A stretch of DNA of 64,000 bases, taken from Murinocardiopsis flavida (lineage in GTDB: Bacteria; Actinomycetota; Actinomycetes; Streptosporangiales; Streptosporangiaceae). The notes below the pieces were generated by a model. That model searched no databases, was not told the origin of the DNA, and worked only from the letters and a program-made list of their open reading frames with translations. Where the stretch lies: positions 21,748-85,747 of the forward strand of contig NZ_PYGA01000028.1 of assembly GCF_003014485.1 (NCBI RefSeq), given 5' to 3'. Positions 1 through 9,228 of this stretch are shown piece by piece (the first letter of the stretch is position 1; each line of letters starts with the position of its first letter). The position numbers were made by a program, and so were the translations under genes.

Positions 1-68
1 CCGCGGTGCCCCAGCGTCGGCGGTGAGACGCGCCCCGGTCAGCGGACCGGTTGGAGGCGGCGTGTCAC

Positions 69-401
69 GGATCCATCCCCGCGGGCGCGGGGAGCAGGCG
101 CCCGCCTACGCCGCCGACGACCCGGCCTGGGGTCCATCCCCGCGCCCGCGGGGAGCAGGGTCTGCCGGCGGCGTCGAAGTAGGGCAGGTTGGGTCCATCC
201 CCGCGGGCGCGGGGAGCAGATGCGCTGGAGTTCGCGCTGGTGGGGGTAGCGGGATCCATCCCTGCGGGCGCGGGGAGCAGTGCGCCCGGGTCAGTCCGCG
301 GATGCGGTACCGGGGTCCATCCCCGCGGGCGCGGGGAGCAGTCGGAGGTGCCGCGCAACGCGGAGATCACCAAGGGTCCATCCCCGCGGGCGCGGGGAGC
401 A
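69..401 (-). CRISPR. Type I-E CRISPR array, 6 repeats, 5 spacers (locus 1)
   Basis: Six 28-bp repeats begin at 69, 130, 191, 252, 313 and 374, an exact 61-bp period with 33-bp spacers. Read on the minus strand, each starts TGCTCCCCGCGC and ends CGGGGATGGACCC, the type I-E form with a GC-rich hairpin. The leader lies at the high-coordinate end, so transcription runs right to left. The repeats at 130 (GCGCCCGCGG core) and 252 (CCTGCGGG) carry point changes, as expected of older, leader-distal repeats. No repeat is seen at 8-35, so the array ends at 69. No cas gene is in the window. Confidence 0.96.
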
Positions 402-485
402 GTCTTGTTGACCTCGAACGTTACCGCGCCATACCCCTGATTCTGACCACTTCTCAAAATAGGGAAAAGCGAACCAATTCCACGC
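402..485 (-). promoter_or_regulatory. CRISPR leader, type A (copy 1)
   Basis: This AT-richer stretch abuts the first repeat of locus 1. On the minus strand it contains GAGAAGTGGTCAGAATC, then a GCGGTAACGTTCGAGGTC block just before the repeat. The same blocks recur before the repeats at 18057, 61781 and 63624, which defines leader family A. From 486 to 789 I see no gene and no further repeat. Confidence 0.85.
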
Positions 486-789
486 TACTCGCCTGAACGG
501 GCATGAAAACTGAGGAGCCTATCCACCAGAGAAGCGCCGGACGGTGCTCCGACCGGGCTGTGGTGCTTAGCGCCGCTCGGTGGCCGTTGGCTTTGAGGGC
601 GGGTTTCGGCCTTTGGGCCTCGGCTTCATACCGGGGGTGAGTGCCGAGAGCGTCCTTGCCCCCAGCGGACCTGGGCAAGGCTGCCGGGCAGCCTGGCTCC
701 TGTCCCCTGGGGTCACGGACGCCCTTGCCCCGGACTCTCGCCTTGGGACGCCCCCCGGGCGCCCTCCCCCGGGCGCCTGCGCCCGCCCC

Positions 790-1865
790 GCGTGCAGGTG
801 ATCTGTGACAACAACCCGCAGCAACGGCGGGCGGGCTCCGGGCCTCGGCGGAGTCGAACCGGGTGCGCGGTGGAGAACAGCGGCACCAACGGCGGCGAAG
901 GGCCGGGCTCCGGCGGGGGTCGTGCCCGGGTTCTGGGGTCGGTTCGTCTGCTGGGCGGCCTTCTCGCCGTGCCGCGTGCAGGTGGTCTGTGGCAACAAGC
1001 GGCAACGACGGCGGGCGGGGTCCGGGCCTCGGCGGGGTCGTGCCGGGTGCGCGGTGGAGAACAGCGGCACCAACGGCGGCGAAGGGCCGGGCTCCGGTTG
1101 GATCGGGTCGGGTGTGCGGGGGCGAGGCGGGGGTCGGACAGCGCAGACGGTGGTGGGCCAGGGGCGCGGTCGATGGCGGGATTCCCGGGGCCGCCCGCGC
1201 CTACCCGCGTCCCCGGCAGCGAAAAGCACGGCTACCTGCGCAGATCCGCACCCGCGGCGAGTGATTAGCGGCGTATGTACCTTTTGGTCGCGTGGTTCGC
1301 GGCGAAGAGGCGCCGGTTCGAGCCCCGCGCCAAGATCATGTCCATCATGCGGACGGGTGATCGGCCGAGGCCGCTTTCGCGCGCCCGGATTGCGGCGTGG
1401 TGTCCGTTTTTCACGGGCGGGGCGGGCCCGGCGGGTGGCGGGGTGCCCATCCAGACGTCATTCGGGTGCCGTCTGGGTTGTCCCTCTCAGTGAGTTCTCA
1501 CGATGTGAGACGCTCGGGGTGGTGAGGTGCAACGCCCGGACCGCTGACCTGCCCTTTTGTGCGGGGATCCGCAGAGCGGCGGCTGAACGGCCTCCGCCCG
1601 ATACGGCGCGGTGGCCGATCGCGCGCCTCCGGCCCGCCACCGGCCGTCGCCGCCCCGTCGCCCGCCCCGGCCCCTGCGCACCCCTGACCGAGGCAACCGG
1701 GACCCGGCCCCTCGCCGCCGTTGGTGCTGCTGTTCGCCACCGCGCACCGATCCGATACGGCCGAGGCCCGGATCCCGCCCGCCGTTGTTGCTGCTTTTGA
1801 CCGCAGACCACCGGTACACGGCCCGGCCACAAGGCCGCCCAGCGAACGGACCGGCTCCCGACGCC
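790..1865. repeat. Gene-less composite repeat element, copy 1
   Basis: Units of about 180 bp, recognisable by CAGGTG(A/G)TCTGTG followed by AGCAACGGCGGGCGGG and CACCAACGGCGGCGA, lie in plus orientation at about 793 and 979. A unit in minus orientation lies at about 1690-1860. Between them is a core of about 390 bp (1196-1586) holding a perfect inverted repeat, TCTCAC-GAT-GTGAGA, at 1496-1510. The whole structure recurs inverted at 18.3-19.7 kb. All reading frames across it look like shadows and I see no transposase. It may be a non-autonomous mobile or structural repeat family; the function is unknown. Confidence 0.8.
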
Positions 1866-1896
1866 AACTCGATGCCGCCGACGCCCGGGCCCGCCG

Positions 1897-2694
1897 TCAG
1901 GCGGCGAGGCCGTGGACCACCTCGTCGATCAGCCGGTCCAGGGCCTCACGGAACTCGCCCCCCGGCTCTCCGGCGCCGCTGTCGGCGTTCAGGTGCGCCG
2001 ACAGGGTGAACGTCACCAGGCCGTGCAGGAACGACCAGGTCAGCAGCGAGAAGTCGGACGGGTCGCCCGTGCGGAGCGCTCCCGCGCGCTGCCCGGATTG
2101 GATGACGGTGGCCGCGAGCCCGAACAGGCGGTCCGCCGCCTCCCGCAGCGAACCGGACTGGGGGCCCTCGGCGTGCTTCTGGGCGAGCACCCAATCGCCG
2201 AACATCATGCGGTAGTGGCGGGGCTGGTCGAGCGCGAATCCGACGTAGGCGCGGCACGCGCCGCGGAGGGCTTGGGCGGGGTCGTCCGCCGCGTCGACCG
2301 CGTCGCGCATGCGGTCGTGCAGCCGCTCGAACGCGCGCACCGCGACAGCCCGCAGGAGGTCGTCCTTGTCCTGGAAGTGCCGGTAGGGGGCGGTGCGCGA
2401 GAGGCCGGTGCGGCGGCCCACCTCGCGCAGCGTCACCGCGTCGGGCCCGCCTTCGCCCAGCAGCTCCCACGCCGCGGCCACCATCCGCTCCCTGGTCGGC
2501 ACCGCAGCCCCGGCGCCCCCGGCCCCCGCGGCTCCAGTCCCCCCGGCCGCAGCCTCCGCGGCCCCGGTCCCCGCGGTCCCCCCGACTCCAGTCCCTTCGG
2601 CCCCGGTCTCCGCGGCTCCGGAGCGACGCGGACCGGGCGACGACACGCGGTCGCCTCCGTCGGATCCGTTTCCAAGGCCGTGAGCAGCGAACAT
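1897..2694 (-). CDS. TetR/AcrR-family transcriptional regulator
   Basis: A 265-residue protein with an unusual Gly/Ala-rich N-terminal tail of about 65 residues, then a TetR DNA-binding domain. The helix-turn-helix is near residues 87-108 (TLREVGRRTGLSRTAPYRHF). The C-terminal ligand domain resembles the WHG/TetR_C_33 type (QPRHYRMMFGDW). I chose ATG 2694 because the earlier in-frame start at 2730 would place the 5' end inside the operator. It is divergent from the molybdenum hydroxylase operon, and two perfect inverted repeats lie in the gap. It is most likely the local repressor of that operon; the ligand is unknown. Confidence 0.88.
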   Translation of the reverse strand: MFAAHGLGNGSDGGDRVSSPGPRRSGAAETGAEGTGVGGTAGTGAAEAAAGGTGAAGAGGAGAAVPTRERMVAAAWELLGEGGPDAVTLREVGRRTGLSRTAPYRHFQDKDDLLRAVAVRAFERLHDRMRDAVDAADDPAQALRGACRAYVGFALDQPRHYRMMFGDWVLAQKHAEGPQSGSLREAADRLFGLAATVIQSGQRAGALRTGDPSDFSLLTWSFLHGLVTFTLSAHLNADSGAGEPGGEFREALDRLIDEVVHGLAA

Positions 2695-2716
2695 GGCAGA
2701 ACCGTATGCTGGTGGC

Positions 2717-2758
2717 GTTGACAGCGTCAACTCCTCCGTTTACGTTGACGACGTCAAC
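2717..2758 (+). promoter_or_regulatory. Twin TetR operators over the hydroxylase promoter
   Basis: Two perfect inverted repeats occur: GTTGAC-AGC-GTCAAC at 2717-2731 and GTTGAC-GAC-GTCAAC at 2744-2758, with centres 27 bp apart. They overlap a good plus-strand promoter: -35 TTGACA at 2718-2723, a 17-bp spacer, and -10 TACGTT at 2741-2746. The regulator gene starts 23 bp to the left. The arrangement fits autoregulation and repression of the operon by the divergent TetR protein. Confidence 0.8.
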
Positions 2759-2779
2759 ATCGATCTCGGGAGTCAGGCT

Positions 2780-5356
2780 TTGGACACCACCGTCAACGGC
2801 GAGCGGACCACCGTCACGCCCACACCCGACACCACCGCCGCCGAGACCCTTCGCGACGAACTCGGGCTGACCGGCGCCAAGGTCGCCTGCGGCCAGGGCG
2901 TCTGCGGCACCTGCACGGTGCTCCTCGACGGCGCCCCGGCAGCCTCCTGCCTGCTGCCGAGCACGGCGCTCGAAGGCCGGTCGGTCACCACCGTCGAGGG
3001 CCTGGGCGGCGACCACCCCGTCCAGCGCGCCTTCGCCGCCCACGACGCCATGCAGTGCGGCTACTGCACCCCCGGCTTCGTCGTCGAGGCCGCCGCGTTC
3101 ACCGAACGCTGGCGCGCCGAGCACGGCGACACCGCGCCCACCCGCGCCGACATCGCCGACGCACTGGCCGGGCACCTCTGCCGCTGCGGCGCCTACGAAG
3201 GGATCTACGCCGCTGTCACCGCCGCGTGCACCGGGGCGTTCGACACCGACACCGGTGTCGAGCCGACGCGCGCCGAGGCCGTCGCGAAGGCGACCGGACG
3301 CGCCCGCTTCACCACCGACGTCCGCCCCGACGGCTGCTGGGAGGCGGTGGTGGTACGCGCCCGGGTGCCGCACGCCGTCATCGGCCGCCTCGACACCGGC
3401 GGCGCCGTCCACGTCGACCTGCTCCCGGCCGACCGCACCGTCCGCTACACCGGGCAGCCCGTCGTCGCCGTCGCCGCCCCCACCCTGGCCGCGGCCCGCG
3501 CCGCGGCCGACGCCGTCGAGATCGAGTACATCGAACGCGATGCCGTCCTCGACACCGGCACCGCCCTGCGGCCCGGCTCCCCGACCGTCTACGCCGACGC
3601 CGCCGAACGCGGCGCAGCCCCGAGCAGCAGCGAAGGCGTGACGGTGCCCGGACGCTGGGACGGCAACCTGCGCGGCCCCTTGTCGCTCGGCCTGCGGCGC
3701 GGCACCGCGGTCCGACGCATCAACGACGCCCACCGCAAGGGCGACGACCGGCTCTTCGCCGCCGAGTTCAGCACCGCCGTCCAGGCCCACACCGCCCTCG
3801 AACCGCACGCCTGCGTCGCCCGCTGGGACGACGACGGCCTCCACCTGCACGTCTCCACCCAGACCGTCACCGGGGTCGCGAAAGAGGCCGCCAAGCACTG
3901 GGGGCTGGCCCCCGACCGGGTCCACGTCAGCGCCCACCACGTCGGCGGCGGGTTCGGCGCGAAAGCCGGGCTGGGCACCGAGACCATCGCGGCCGCCGAA
4001 CTGGCCCGCAGCGCCGGCGCGCCGGTGCGGCTGGTCTTCGACCGCTCCGCCGAGCTCACCGACGCCGGGAACCGCCCGGGCACCCGCACCCGGATCGCCA
4101 TGCTCGCCGACGCCGAGGGCCGCCTCTCCGCGCTGAGCATCGACACCTGGGGCGACGGCGGCGTCTCCGTCGGCTCCGCTGTCGCGGCGATGGGCATGCT
4201 GATCTACGGGCGCGCGCCGCGCCGCGTACGCGACTACGACGTGGTCACCAACCGCCCGCCCGGCCGCCCGTTCCGGGGCCCCGGCGGCGCGCCGATGGCG
4301 TGGGCGCTCGAACAGGCCGTCGACGAGATCGCGGTCCGGCTGGGCGAGGACCCCATCGCGCTGCGCCAACGCTGGGACGGCAACCCCAAGCGCCAGGCCC
4401 TGTACGCGCAGGCCGCGGCGCTGCCGCTGTGGCGCGACCGGGAGCGCGGGCCGCGCACCGGCCGCTTCCGCCGCGGAGTCGGTGTCGCCGCCGCCAACTG
4501 GCCCTACCTGCTCGACCCCAGCGCCGAGATCGAGCTGGTCGTCGAGGACGGCCAGGTCGTGGCGCGCACCGCCACCCAGGACATCGGCACCGGCATCCGC
4601 ACGGTCATCACCCGGATCCTCCGCGCGGAACTGGAGCTGGACGCCGACCAGGTGCGGGTCGACACGGGCGACAGCGGCCCGGTCCCCGGCACCGGGTCGT
4701 TCGGCAGCCGCACCACCACCTCGCTGGGCCCCGCGACGACCGAGGCGGCGCGCGAGTTGGCGTCCCTGCTGCGCGGCGGCGCCGCGTCGGGCGGGCCGCC
4801 GTCCCGGGAGGCGCTGAAAGCGGCCGAAGGGCTGCGCGCGACCGGGCAGCGCAAGCGCGACCGCCGCGGGTTCATCACCCCGGTGCCGCGCAGCTCCGAA
4901 ATCGCGCTCGGGCGCGGCATGGCCGGGGCGGTGCACATCATGGAGGTCGAGGTCGACACCCTCCTCGGCTCGGTGCGCCCGCTGCGCTGCTGGGCGGGGG
5001 TGGCGTCCGGCCGCATCTACGCCGAAGTGCCCGCCCGCAACCAGGCGGTGGGCGGCGTGGTGCAGGGCATCGGCTACGCCCTGTACGAGCAACGGGTGAC
5101 CGACCCCGCGACCGGCACGGTGCTCAACGACAACCTGGAGGACTACCGGCTGCCGGGCATCGGCGACGTCCCCGAGGTCGACGTGTACTTCCATGAGCAG
5201 GGGTGGGAGCACGTGCCCGGCGGCGGCGTCGGGCTGGGCGAGGTGAGCACCGTCGGCGTCTCCGCGTCGGTCGCCAACGCCGTGCGCGACGCCGTCGGCT
5301 GGCGGCCGCTCGACCTGCCGATCCGTCCCGACCGACTGCTTGAGGGGATCCGATGA
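2780..5356 (+). CDS. Molybdenum hydroxylase, fused 2Fe-2S and molybdopterin subunits (xanthine/aldehyde oxidase family)
   Basis: About 858 residues combining two subunits that are usually separate. Residues 1-150 are the small subunit: plant-type [2Fe-2S] cysteines near 37, 42, 45 and 57, and the second cluster in QCGYC (about 93-96) and LCRCG (about 134-136). The rest is the Mo-binding large subunit, with VGGGFGAK near 390 and the catalytic Glu in VGLGEVSTVG near 820. I chose TTG 2780, preceded by CGGGAG, because an upstream ATG at 2693 would run through the promoter. It overlaps the FAD-subunit gene by ATGA. Substrate unknown; aldehyde or N-heterocycle oxidation is likely. Confidence 0.87.
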   Translation: MDTTVNGERTTVTPTPDTTAAETLRDELGLTGAKVACGQGVCGTCTVLLDGAPAASCLLPSTALEGRSVTTVEGLGGDHPVQRAFAAHDAMQCGYCTPGFVVEAAAFTERWRAEHGDTAPTRADIADALAGHLCRCGAYEGIYAAVTAACTGAFDTDTGVEPTRAEAVAKATGRARFTTDVRPDGCWEAVVVRARVPHAVIGRLDTGGAVHVDLLPADRTVRYTGQPVVAVAAPTLAAARAAADAVEIEYIERDAVLDTGTALRPGSPTVYADAAERGAAPSSSEGVTVPGRWDGNLRGPLSLGLRRGTAVRRINDAHRKGDDRLFAAEFSTAVQAHTALEPHACVARWDDDGLHLHVSTQTVTGVAKEAAKHWGLAPDRVHVSAHHVGGGFGAKAGLGTETIAAAELARSAGAPVRLVFDRSAELTDAGNRPGTRTRIAMLADAEGRLSALSIDTWGDGGVSVGSAVAAMGMLIYGRAPRRVRDYDVVTNRPPGRPFRGPGGAPMAWALEQAVDEIAVRLGEDPIALRQRWDGNPKRQALYAQAAALPLWRDRERGPRTGRFRRGVGVAAANWPYLLDPSAEIELVVEDGQVVARTATQDIGTGIRTVITRILRAELELDADQVRVDTGDSGPVPGTGSFGSRTTTSLGPATTEAARELASLLRGGAASGGPPSREALKAAEGLRATGQRKRDRRGFITPVPRSSEIALGRGMAGAVHIMEVEVDTLLGSVRPLRCWAGVASGRIYAEVPARNQAVGGVVQGIGYALYEQRVTDPATGTVLNDNLEDYRLPGIGDVPEVDVYFHEQGWEHVPGGGVGLGEVSTVGVSASVANAVRDAVGWRPLDLPIRPDRLLEGIR

Positions 5357-6312
5357 CGACGACCATCCCGACGGACATCGCCGAGGCGGCCGCCGCGCTG
5401 CGCGAGAACGGCGGGGAGGCGCGCGCCGGCGGCACCGACGTCATGGCGCGGGCCAACGCCGGGCTGGCCGCCGGCCCGTTCACCGACCTGGCCCGGGTGC
5501 GCGCCCTGGGCGGCATCGCCTGGGGCGCCGACGGCGGCGCCCGGATCGGCGCGACGGCGACCATCGCCGAGATCGCGTCCGACCCGCTGCTGGCGGCCGC
5601 CTACCCCGCGCTCACCGCGACCGCCCGCGCGCTCGCCACGCCGCAGGTGCGGGCGGTGGGGACGCTGGGCGGCAACCTGCTCCAGCGCAACCGCTGCTGG
5701 TACTTCCGCAACCCGGCGTTCTCCTGCCACCAGGACGGCGGCGACGGCTGCCCCGCGCGTGCGGGCGACCACCGGAACGGGACGGTGTTCGACACCGCCC
5801 CGTGCGTCGCGCCGCACCCGTCCTCGATGGCCCTGGCGCTGCTGGTCTACGACGCCGAGGTGGTCGTCGCCGGTGCCGACGGGGCCGAGTCGGCGCCCCG
5901 GCCCGCGCGCGACCTCTACGACGCCGCTGACCCGACGCGCGACCACGTGCTCGCGCCCGGCGAGCTGCTGACCGGCGTCCTGCTGCCGCCGCCGTCGCCC
6001 GGCGAGACGGCGGCGTACCGCAGGGCCACCGCCCGCTCGCGCGCCGAGTGGCCGCTGGTGGAGGCGGTCGCCCGGGTGGTGCGGGAGGACGGCGCGGTGA
6101 CCCGGGTCGCCGTCGCGGCCGGCGGTGTCGCGCGGACCCCGATGCGGCTGGCCGCGGTCGAGGACGCCCTCAGCGACGGCCCGGCCCCGTCCGACGCCGC
6201 CGATGCCGTCGCCGGGATCCCCGGACAGTGCACGCCGCTGCCCGGCACCGCCCACAAGGCCGAGCTGATGCGCGGCACAGTCCTGGACGTGCTGGAACGC
6301 GCACTGGCCTGA
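5353..6312 (+). CDS. FAD-binding subunit of molybdenum hydroxylase, with extra FeS motif
   Basis: A 319-residue CO-dehydrogenase-flavoprotein type subunit. FAD-binding segments are ARAGGTDVMARANAG (about 23-37) and TLGGNLLQRN (about 104-113). Cys115, Cys125, Cys133 and Cys151 (CWYFRNPAFSC, GDGC, APC) match the insert that carries an additional [4Fe-4S] cluster in PaoB and 4-hydroxybenzoyl-CoA reductase beta subunits. The start overlaps the preceding stop in ATGA, so the two subunits are translationally coupled. Together with the fused subunit it would form the complete electron path Mo, FeS, FAD. No Mo-cofactor insertion chaperone (XdhC type) is adjacent. Confidence 0.88.
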   Translation: MTTTIPTDIAEAAAALRENGGEARAGGTDVMARANAGLAAGPFTDLARVRALGGIAWGADGGARIGATATIAEIASDPLLAAAYPALTATARALATPQVRAVGTLGGNLLQRNRCWYFRNPAFSCHQDGGDGCPARAGDHRNGTVFDTAPCVAPHPSSMALALLVYDAEVVVAGADGAESAPRPARDLYDAADPTRDHVLAPGELLTGVLLPPPSPGETAAYRRATARSRAEWPLVEAVARVVREDGAVTRVAVAAGGVARTPMRLAAVEDALSDGPAPSDAADAVAGIPGQCTPLPGTAHKAELMRGTVLDVLERALA

Positions 6313-6331
6313 CCGGTGGCGGTCCGTCGCA

Positions 6332-6368
6332 CCGTCCGCCGCCCGGGCTCAGCCCCGGCGGTGGACGG
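6332..6368. terminator. Hairpin between convergent genes
   Basis: Long interrupted hairpin: CCGTCC pairs with GGACGG, CCGCC with GGCGG and GGGC with GCCC around a 3-nt loop. It overlaps the last codons of the minus-strand gene and follows the hydroxylase operon by 19 bp, so it could terminate both. There is no U-tract. Confidence 0.5.
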
Positions 6369-8943
6369 TCAGTGTCGCGTCCTGCCCGGCCCAGTCGCCG
6401 AGCCTCCCGGCGAGCAGGACGACGTGATCGTCGTCGGCGGCGATCGCCGCCCCGGGCAGGCCGCCGCCGACCGGGCGCCCGCGAGCGTCGAGCATCTGGA
6501 ACGGGCCGGGGTGGCCGCCCCAGGTCTTCGCCCCGCCGGGTTCCGGCTCGTACCGCGGGTACTGCGCGAAGGCCCACTCCTGGAATCCCCGGTACTGCGA
6601 ATGCCCGGAGAGGGCGGGCAGCAGGCGGATGGTGGCGCGCCCGTCGGCGACCTCGACCGTGGCGGGGAACGGGGCCTCGTTGGGCGACTCGTCCTCGCCG
6701 ACGCCGCAGACCAGCAGCGGATCGGCCGATCCCGAGCAGTTGTGGAGGCGGGCGGGGGTGCCGTCCAGCTCCTTGCCGGTGGCCGGGTCGAGCACCGCCG
6801 TGCCGTCGGCGTGCGCCAGCACGAGGGCCGACCCACCGGCGGTGCGGGAGATCCGCGGATCGGTGTAGCGGTCGCCGAGCGCCCACTTCTCCTTGCCCGA
6901 GCGGGCGTCGAACGCGACGATGTCGGCGGGATCGGCCCGGTACAGGTCCTTGGCGGGGAGGTCGTAGCGTTCCGCGACGACGGTCCCGTCGAACTGGGTC
7001 GCGGGATCCGTCCCCGCCACCGTCCGGAGCTTCCGCCGGGTCTTCAGGTCATAGACCTCGGTGCGCTGCTCGACCGTGCGGTCGCCCTCGTTGGTCGAGA
7101 CCTCGACGGTGAACGTCGTCTCGTCGGCGGTCGCCAAATGGCTGAAGGTCCGCTGACCCGGCGCATCGGGGCGCTTCCAGCGCACGTCGCCGTCCTTGAC
7201 GGAGACCGCGGCGATGCCGCCGGAGTCCCCGTCCGAATACTCCACGAGCAGCAGCTCGTCGTCCTTGCCCGCGAGCTCTCTGCCGCTGAACTCCGAGATC
7301 TCGGCGCCGCCGCCGAGCCCTCGGTCGCCCTCGATCTTCCAGTGCTGCTTGCCGGTGGCCGGATCGAGCGCGGCGAAGCGCGTTCCGTTGTCGGTCTCCC
7401 CCGAGTACAGCAGCTGGCCCGCCGCCATCTCGACGCTGTAGAGGCGGTCCAGGTCGACGTCCTTGAGCTTGCCGGCGGGGGGTTGCTCGTCGCCCGTGGC
7501 CAGCCCCCACAGCGGCCGCTTCGCAACGGGCAGCGGCGGCTGCTCCGGCCTGCCCGGGCGCTCGGCGGGGGGCGGTTCGGTGCCCTCGGCGACGCGGTGG
7601 ACCCGCACCGTGCCGCCCCCGCCCTCCGGCCCGGTGCGCACGGCGACGTGCCGCTTCGAGGCGGCCACCACCGGGCCGGAGAACCCGTCGCCCAGTTCCG
7701 CGCCCGACCTGTCGACGGCGGTGTAGCGGGTCTTCGGCTCTTCGCCGTCGCCCTCCTCGGCGCCGCTGAGGTAGATCCGCCCTTGGCCGACGGCCTCCAG
7801 GTCCACCTCCTCGGGGTCGTCCCCGAATCCCGCCACCTCCGCCCGCATCGACTTGTCGCGCTTGCCCGCCCGGATGGTGACGAGGAAGGGCTCGCCCAGG
7901 TCGAGGCAGGCGAGCAGGCCGCGGCCGTCGGTGGCGCAGTCGAAGAACCCGGCGTCGGTCTCCAGGTCGCCGAACCCCTCGGCCTTCCGTCCGGTCTCGG
8001 TGTCGATGACGATCCCGCGCGTGTCGGTGTAGCTTCGCCCCTCCTCCTTGCTGCCGACCTGCACCACGGCCTTGCCGTCGACCGCGCCTTGGAGCGCCGA
8101 GCCGTCGTAGCGGCCGTCGAGGTCCCACTTACGCTTCCCGGTCGCCGCGTTGAGGGCGAACAGCGCGTGCCCTTCCCGCACCGAGTCGACGCCCGGCTCC
8201 CAGTACTCCGGGCCGCTCTTCTCCCCCAGGGCCGTGTCGCCCGCGAGCGCGTACACCCAGTCGCCCTCGTGCTTCCACAGTTCGCGCCCCTCGCGTCGGG
8301 CGTCGAGGGCGTAGGAGGTCACGGGGCCCTTGTCGGTGCCGTCCTTCGACTTCGTCGCGCCCACCAGCACTTTCCCGCCGTCGGCCGCCAGGGGGCGCGG
8401 ATGGCCGGGGAGCTTCTTCTTCCACTGGACGGTGCCGTCGCTGACCGAGAGCGCGGCGATACCGCGCTCGCGCACGTCGTCGAGCGTCGGGTCGAAGTCG
8501 CCCTGATCGTCCTTTGCCGGGACGCTGTAGCCGACGATGACCGACCAGTCGCCGCCCGACTCGGCGATGATGGGCGGCGCGGTGCCGCCGGTGTCATGGC
8601 GCGCGGGGAACCCGACCTCGTCCAGGTAGGCGGTCGAGTCGATGCGCATGCCGGAGTCGAAGACCCAGCGCAGGGCGCCGCTGTCGGCATCGGTGACGGC
8701 CAGCCGGGTGCCCAGGTCGTCGGCCCCGCTGCCGACGAGGACGGCCGAGTCGCCGCGCAGTTCGGTGCCGACGACCTCTGCCATGCCGAGCTGCCGCTTC
8801 GCGCTCCACTGCGCCGTGTCGCCGACCGCGACCGCGCCCTCCGGGGCGGGCGCGAACACCTTCAACGCGACGATCGACGCCGCGACGACGACCGCCACCG
8901 CCAGCACGGCGCCCACCCAGTACACCGTCCGCACCCTCGACAT
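6349..8943 (-). CDS. Membrane-anchored PQQ-type beta-propeller protein
   Basis: 864 residues with an N-terminal signal anchor (TVYWVGAVLAVAVVVAASIV, about 5-25), then an exported domain. It shows repeated PQQ-like blade motifs, such as DADSGALRWVFDSG, TGKRKWDLDGRYDG, ATGKQHWKIEG and RSGKEKWALGD, with the usual W-x-x-x-(G/D) endings. I chose ATG 8943 because it is preceded by ACGGGGGCTGC; an ATG five codons upstream lacks this spacing. The blades are typical of scaffold or BamB-like proteins rather than quinoprotein dehydrogenases, since no catalytic Asp or Ca-binding pattern stands out. It stands alone and its role is unknown. Confidence 0.78.
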   Translation of the reverse strand: MSRVRTVYWVGAVLAVAVVVAASIVALKVFAPAPEGAVAVGDTAQWSAKRQLGMAEVVGTELRGDSAVLVGSGADDLGTRLAVTDADSGALRWVFDSGMRIDSTAYLDEVGFPARHDTGGTAPPIIAESGGDWSVIVGYSVPAKDDQGDFDPTLDDVRERGIAALSVSDGTVQWKKKLPGHPRPLAADGGKVLVGATKSKDGTDKGPVTSYALDARREGRELWKHEGDWVYALAGDTALGEKSGPEYWEPGVDSVREGHALFALNAATGKRKWDLDGRYDGSALQGAVDGKAVVQVGSKEEGRSYTDTRGIVIDTETGRKAEGFGDLETDAGFFDCATDGRGLLACLDLGEPFLVTIRAGKRDKSMRAEVAGFGDDPEEVDLEAVGQGRIYLSGAEEGDGEEPKTRYTAVDRSGAELGDGFSGPVVAASKRHVAVRTGPEGGGGTVRVHRVAEGTEPPPAERPGRPEQPPLPVAKRPLWGLATGDEQPPAGKLKDVDLDRLYSVEMAAGQLLYSGETDNGTRFAALDPATGKQHWKIEGDRGLGGGAEISEFSGRELAGKDDELLLVEYSDGDSGGIAAVSVKDGDVRWKRPDAPGQRTFSHLATADETTFTVEVSTNEGDRTVEQRTEVYDLKTRRKLRTVAGTDPATQFDGTVVAERYDLPAKDLYRADPADIVAFDARSGKEKWALGDRYTDPRISRTAGGSALVLAHADGTAVLDPATGKELDGTPARLHNCSGSADPLLVCGVGEDESPNEAPFPATVEVADGRATIRLLPALSGHSQYRGFQEWAFAQYPRYEPEPGGAKTWGGHPGPFQMLDARGRPVGGGLPGAAIAADDDHVVLLAGRLGDWAGQDATLTVHRRG

Positions 8944-9228
8944 GCAGCCCCCGTCCAATGGGCCCGCCGCTACTGCGCGGCCCCGTTCCGTTCCCCCAGG
9001 GGGGCGACACTACGGCTGGGAGCATGTTCGCTGGTAGCCGCGCGGCGGCCCGGGCCGGTTCCGGCCAGCCGCGGCGGCCGAGGGGTTTCGCCCGGCCGGG
9101 CGGGGCAGAGGCCGCCCAGGGCAAAGCTCCCCGCCCGGCTGTTCGGAGCCAAAGGTCCCCCGCCCGGGCCATGGGGACCGGCGCGGCGGCGGTGTCCGGC
9201 CGCCCCCGCCGGCTCCCCTCTTAGCCTC

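Noticed and set aside
23..496. Open frames through the CRISPR array on both strands
   Set aside because: Repeating peptides such as SIPAGAGS simply reflect the 61-bp repeat structure; this is not a repeat protein.
1300..1335. tRNA-like GGTTCGAGCCCCGCGCCA within the composite repeat
   Set aside because: The stem bases do not pair, no acceptor or anticodon arm is found upstream, and the second copy of the element has changed the T-loop (GATTCGGGTCC).
1946..5212. A 1088-codon minus-strand frame opposite the molybdenum hydroxylase
   Set aside because: It is the antisense shadow of a GC-rich gene; its composition (long runs of Gly, Ala, Arg, Val) is unnatural and it overlaps a protein with clear FeS and Mo motifs.
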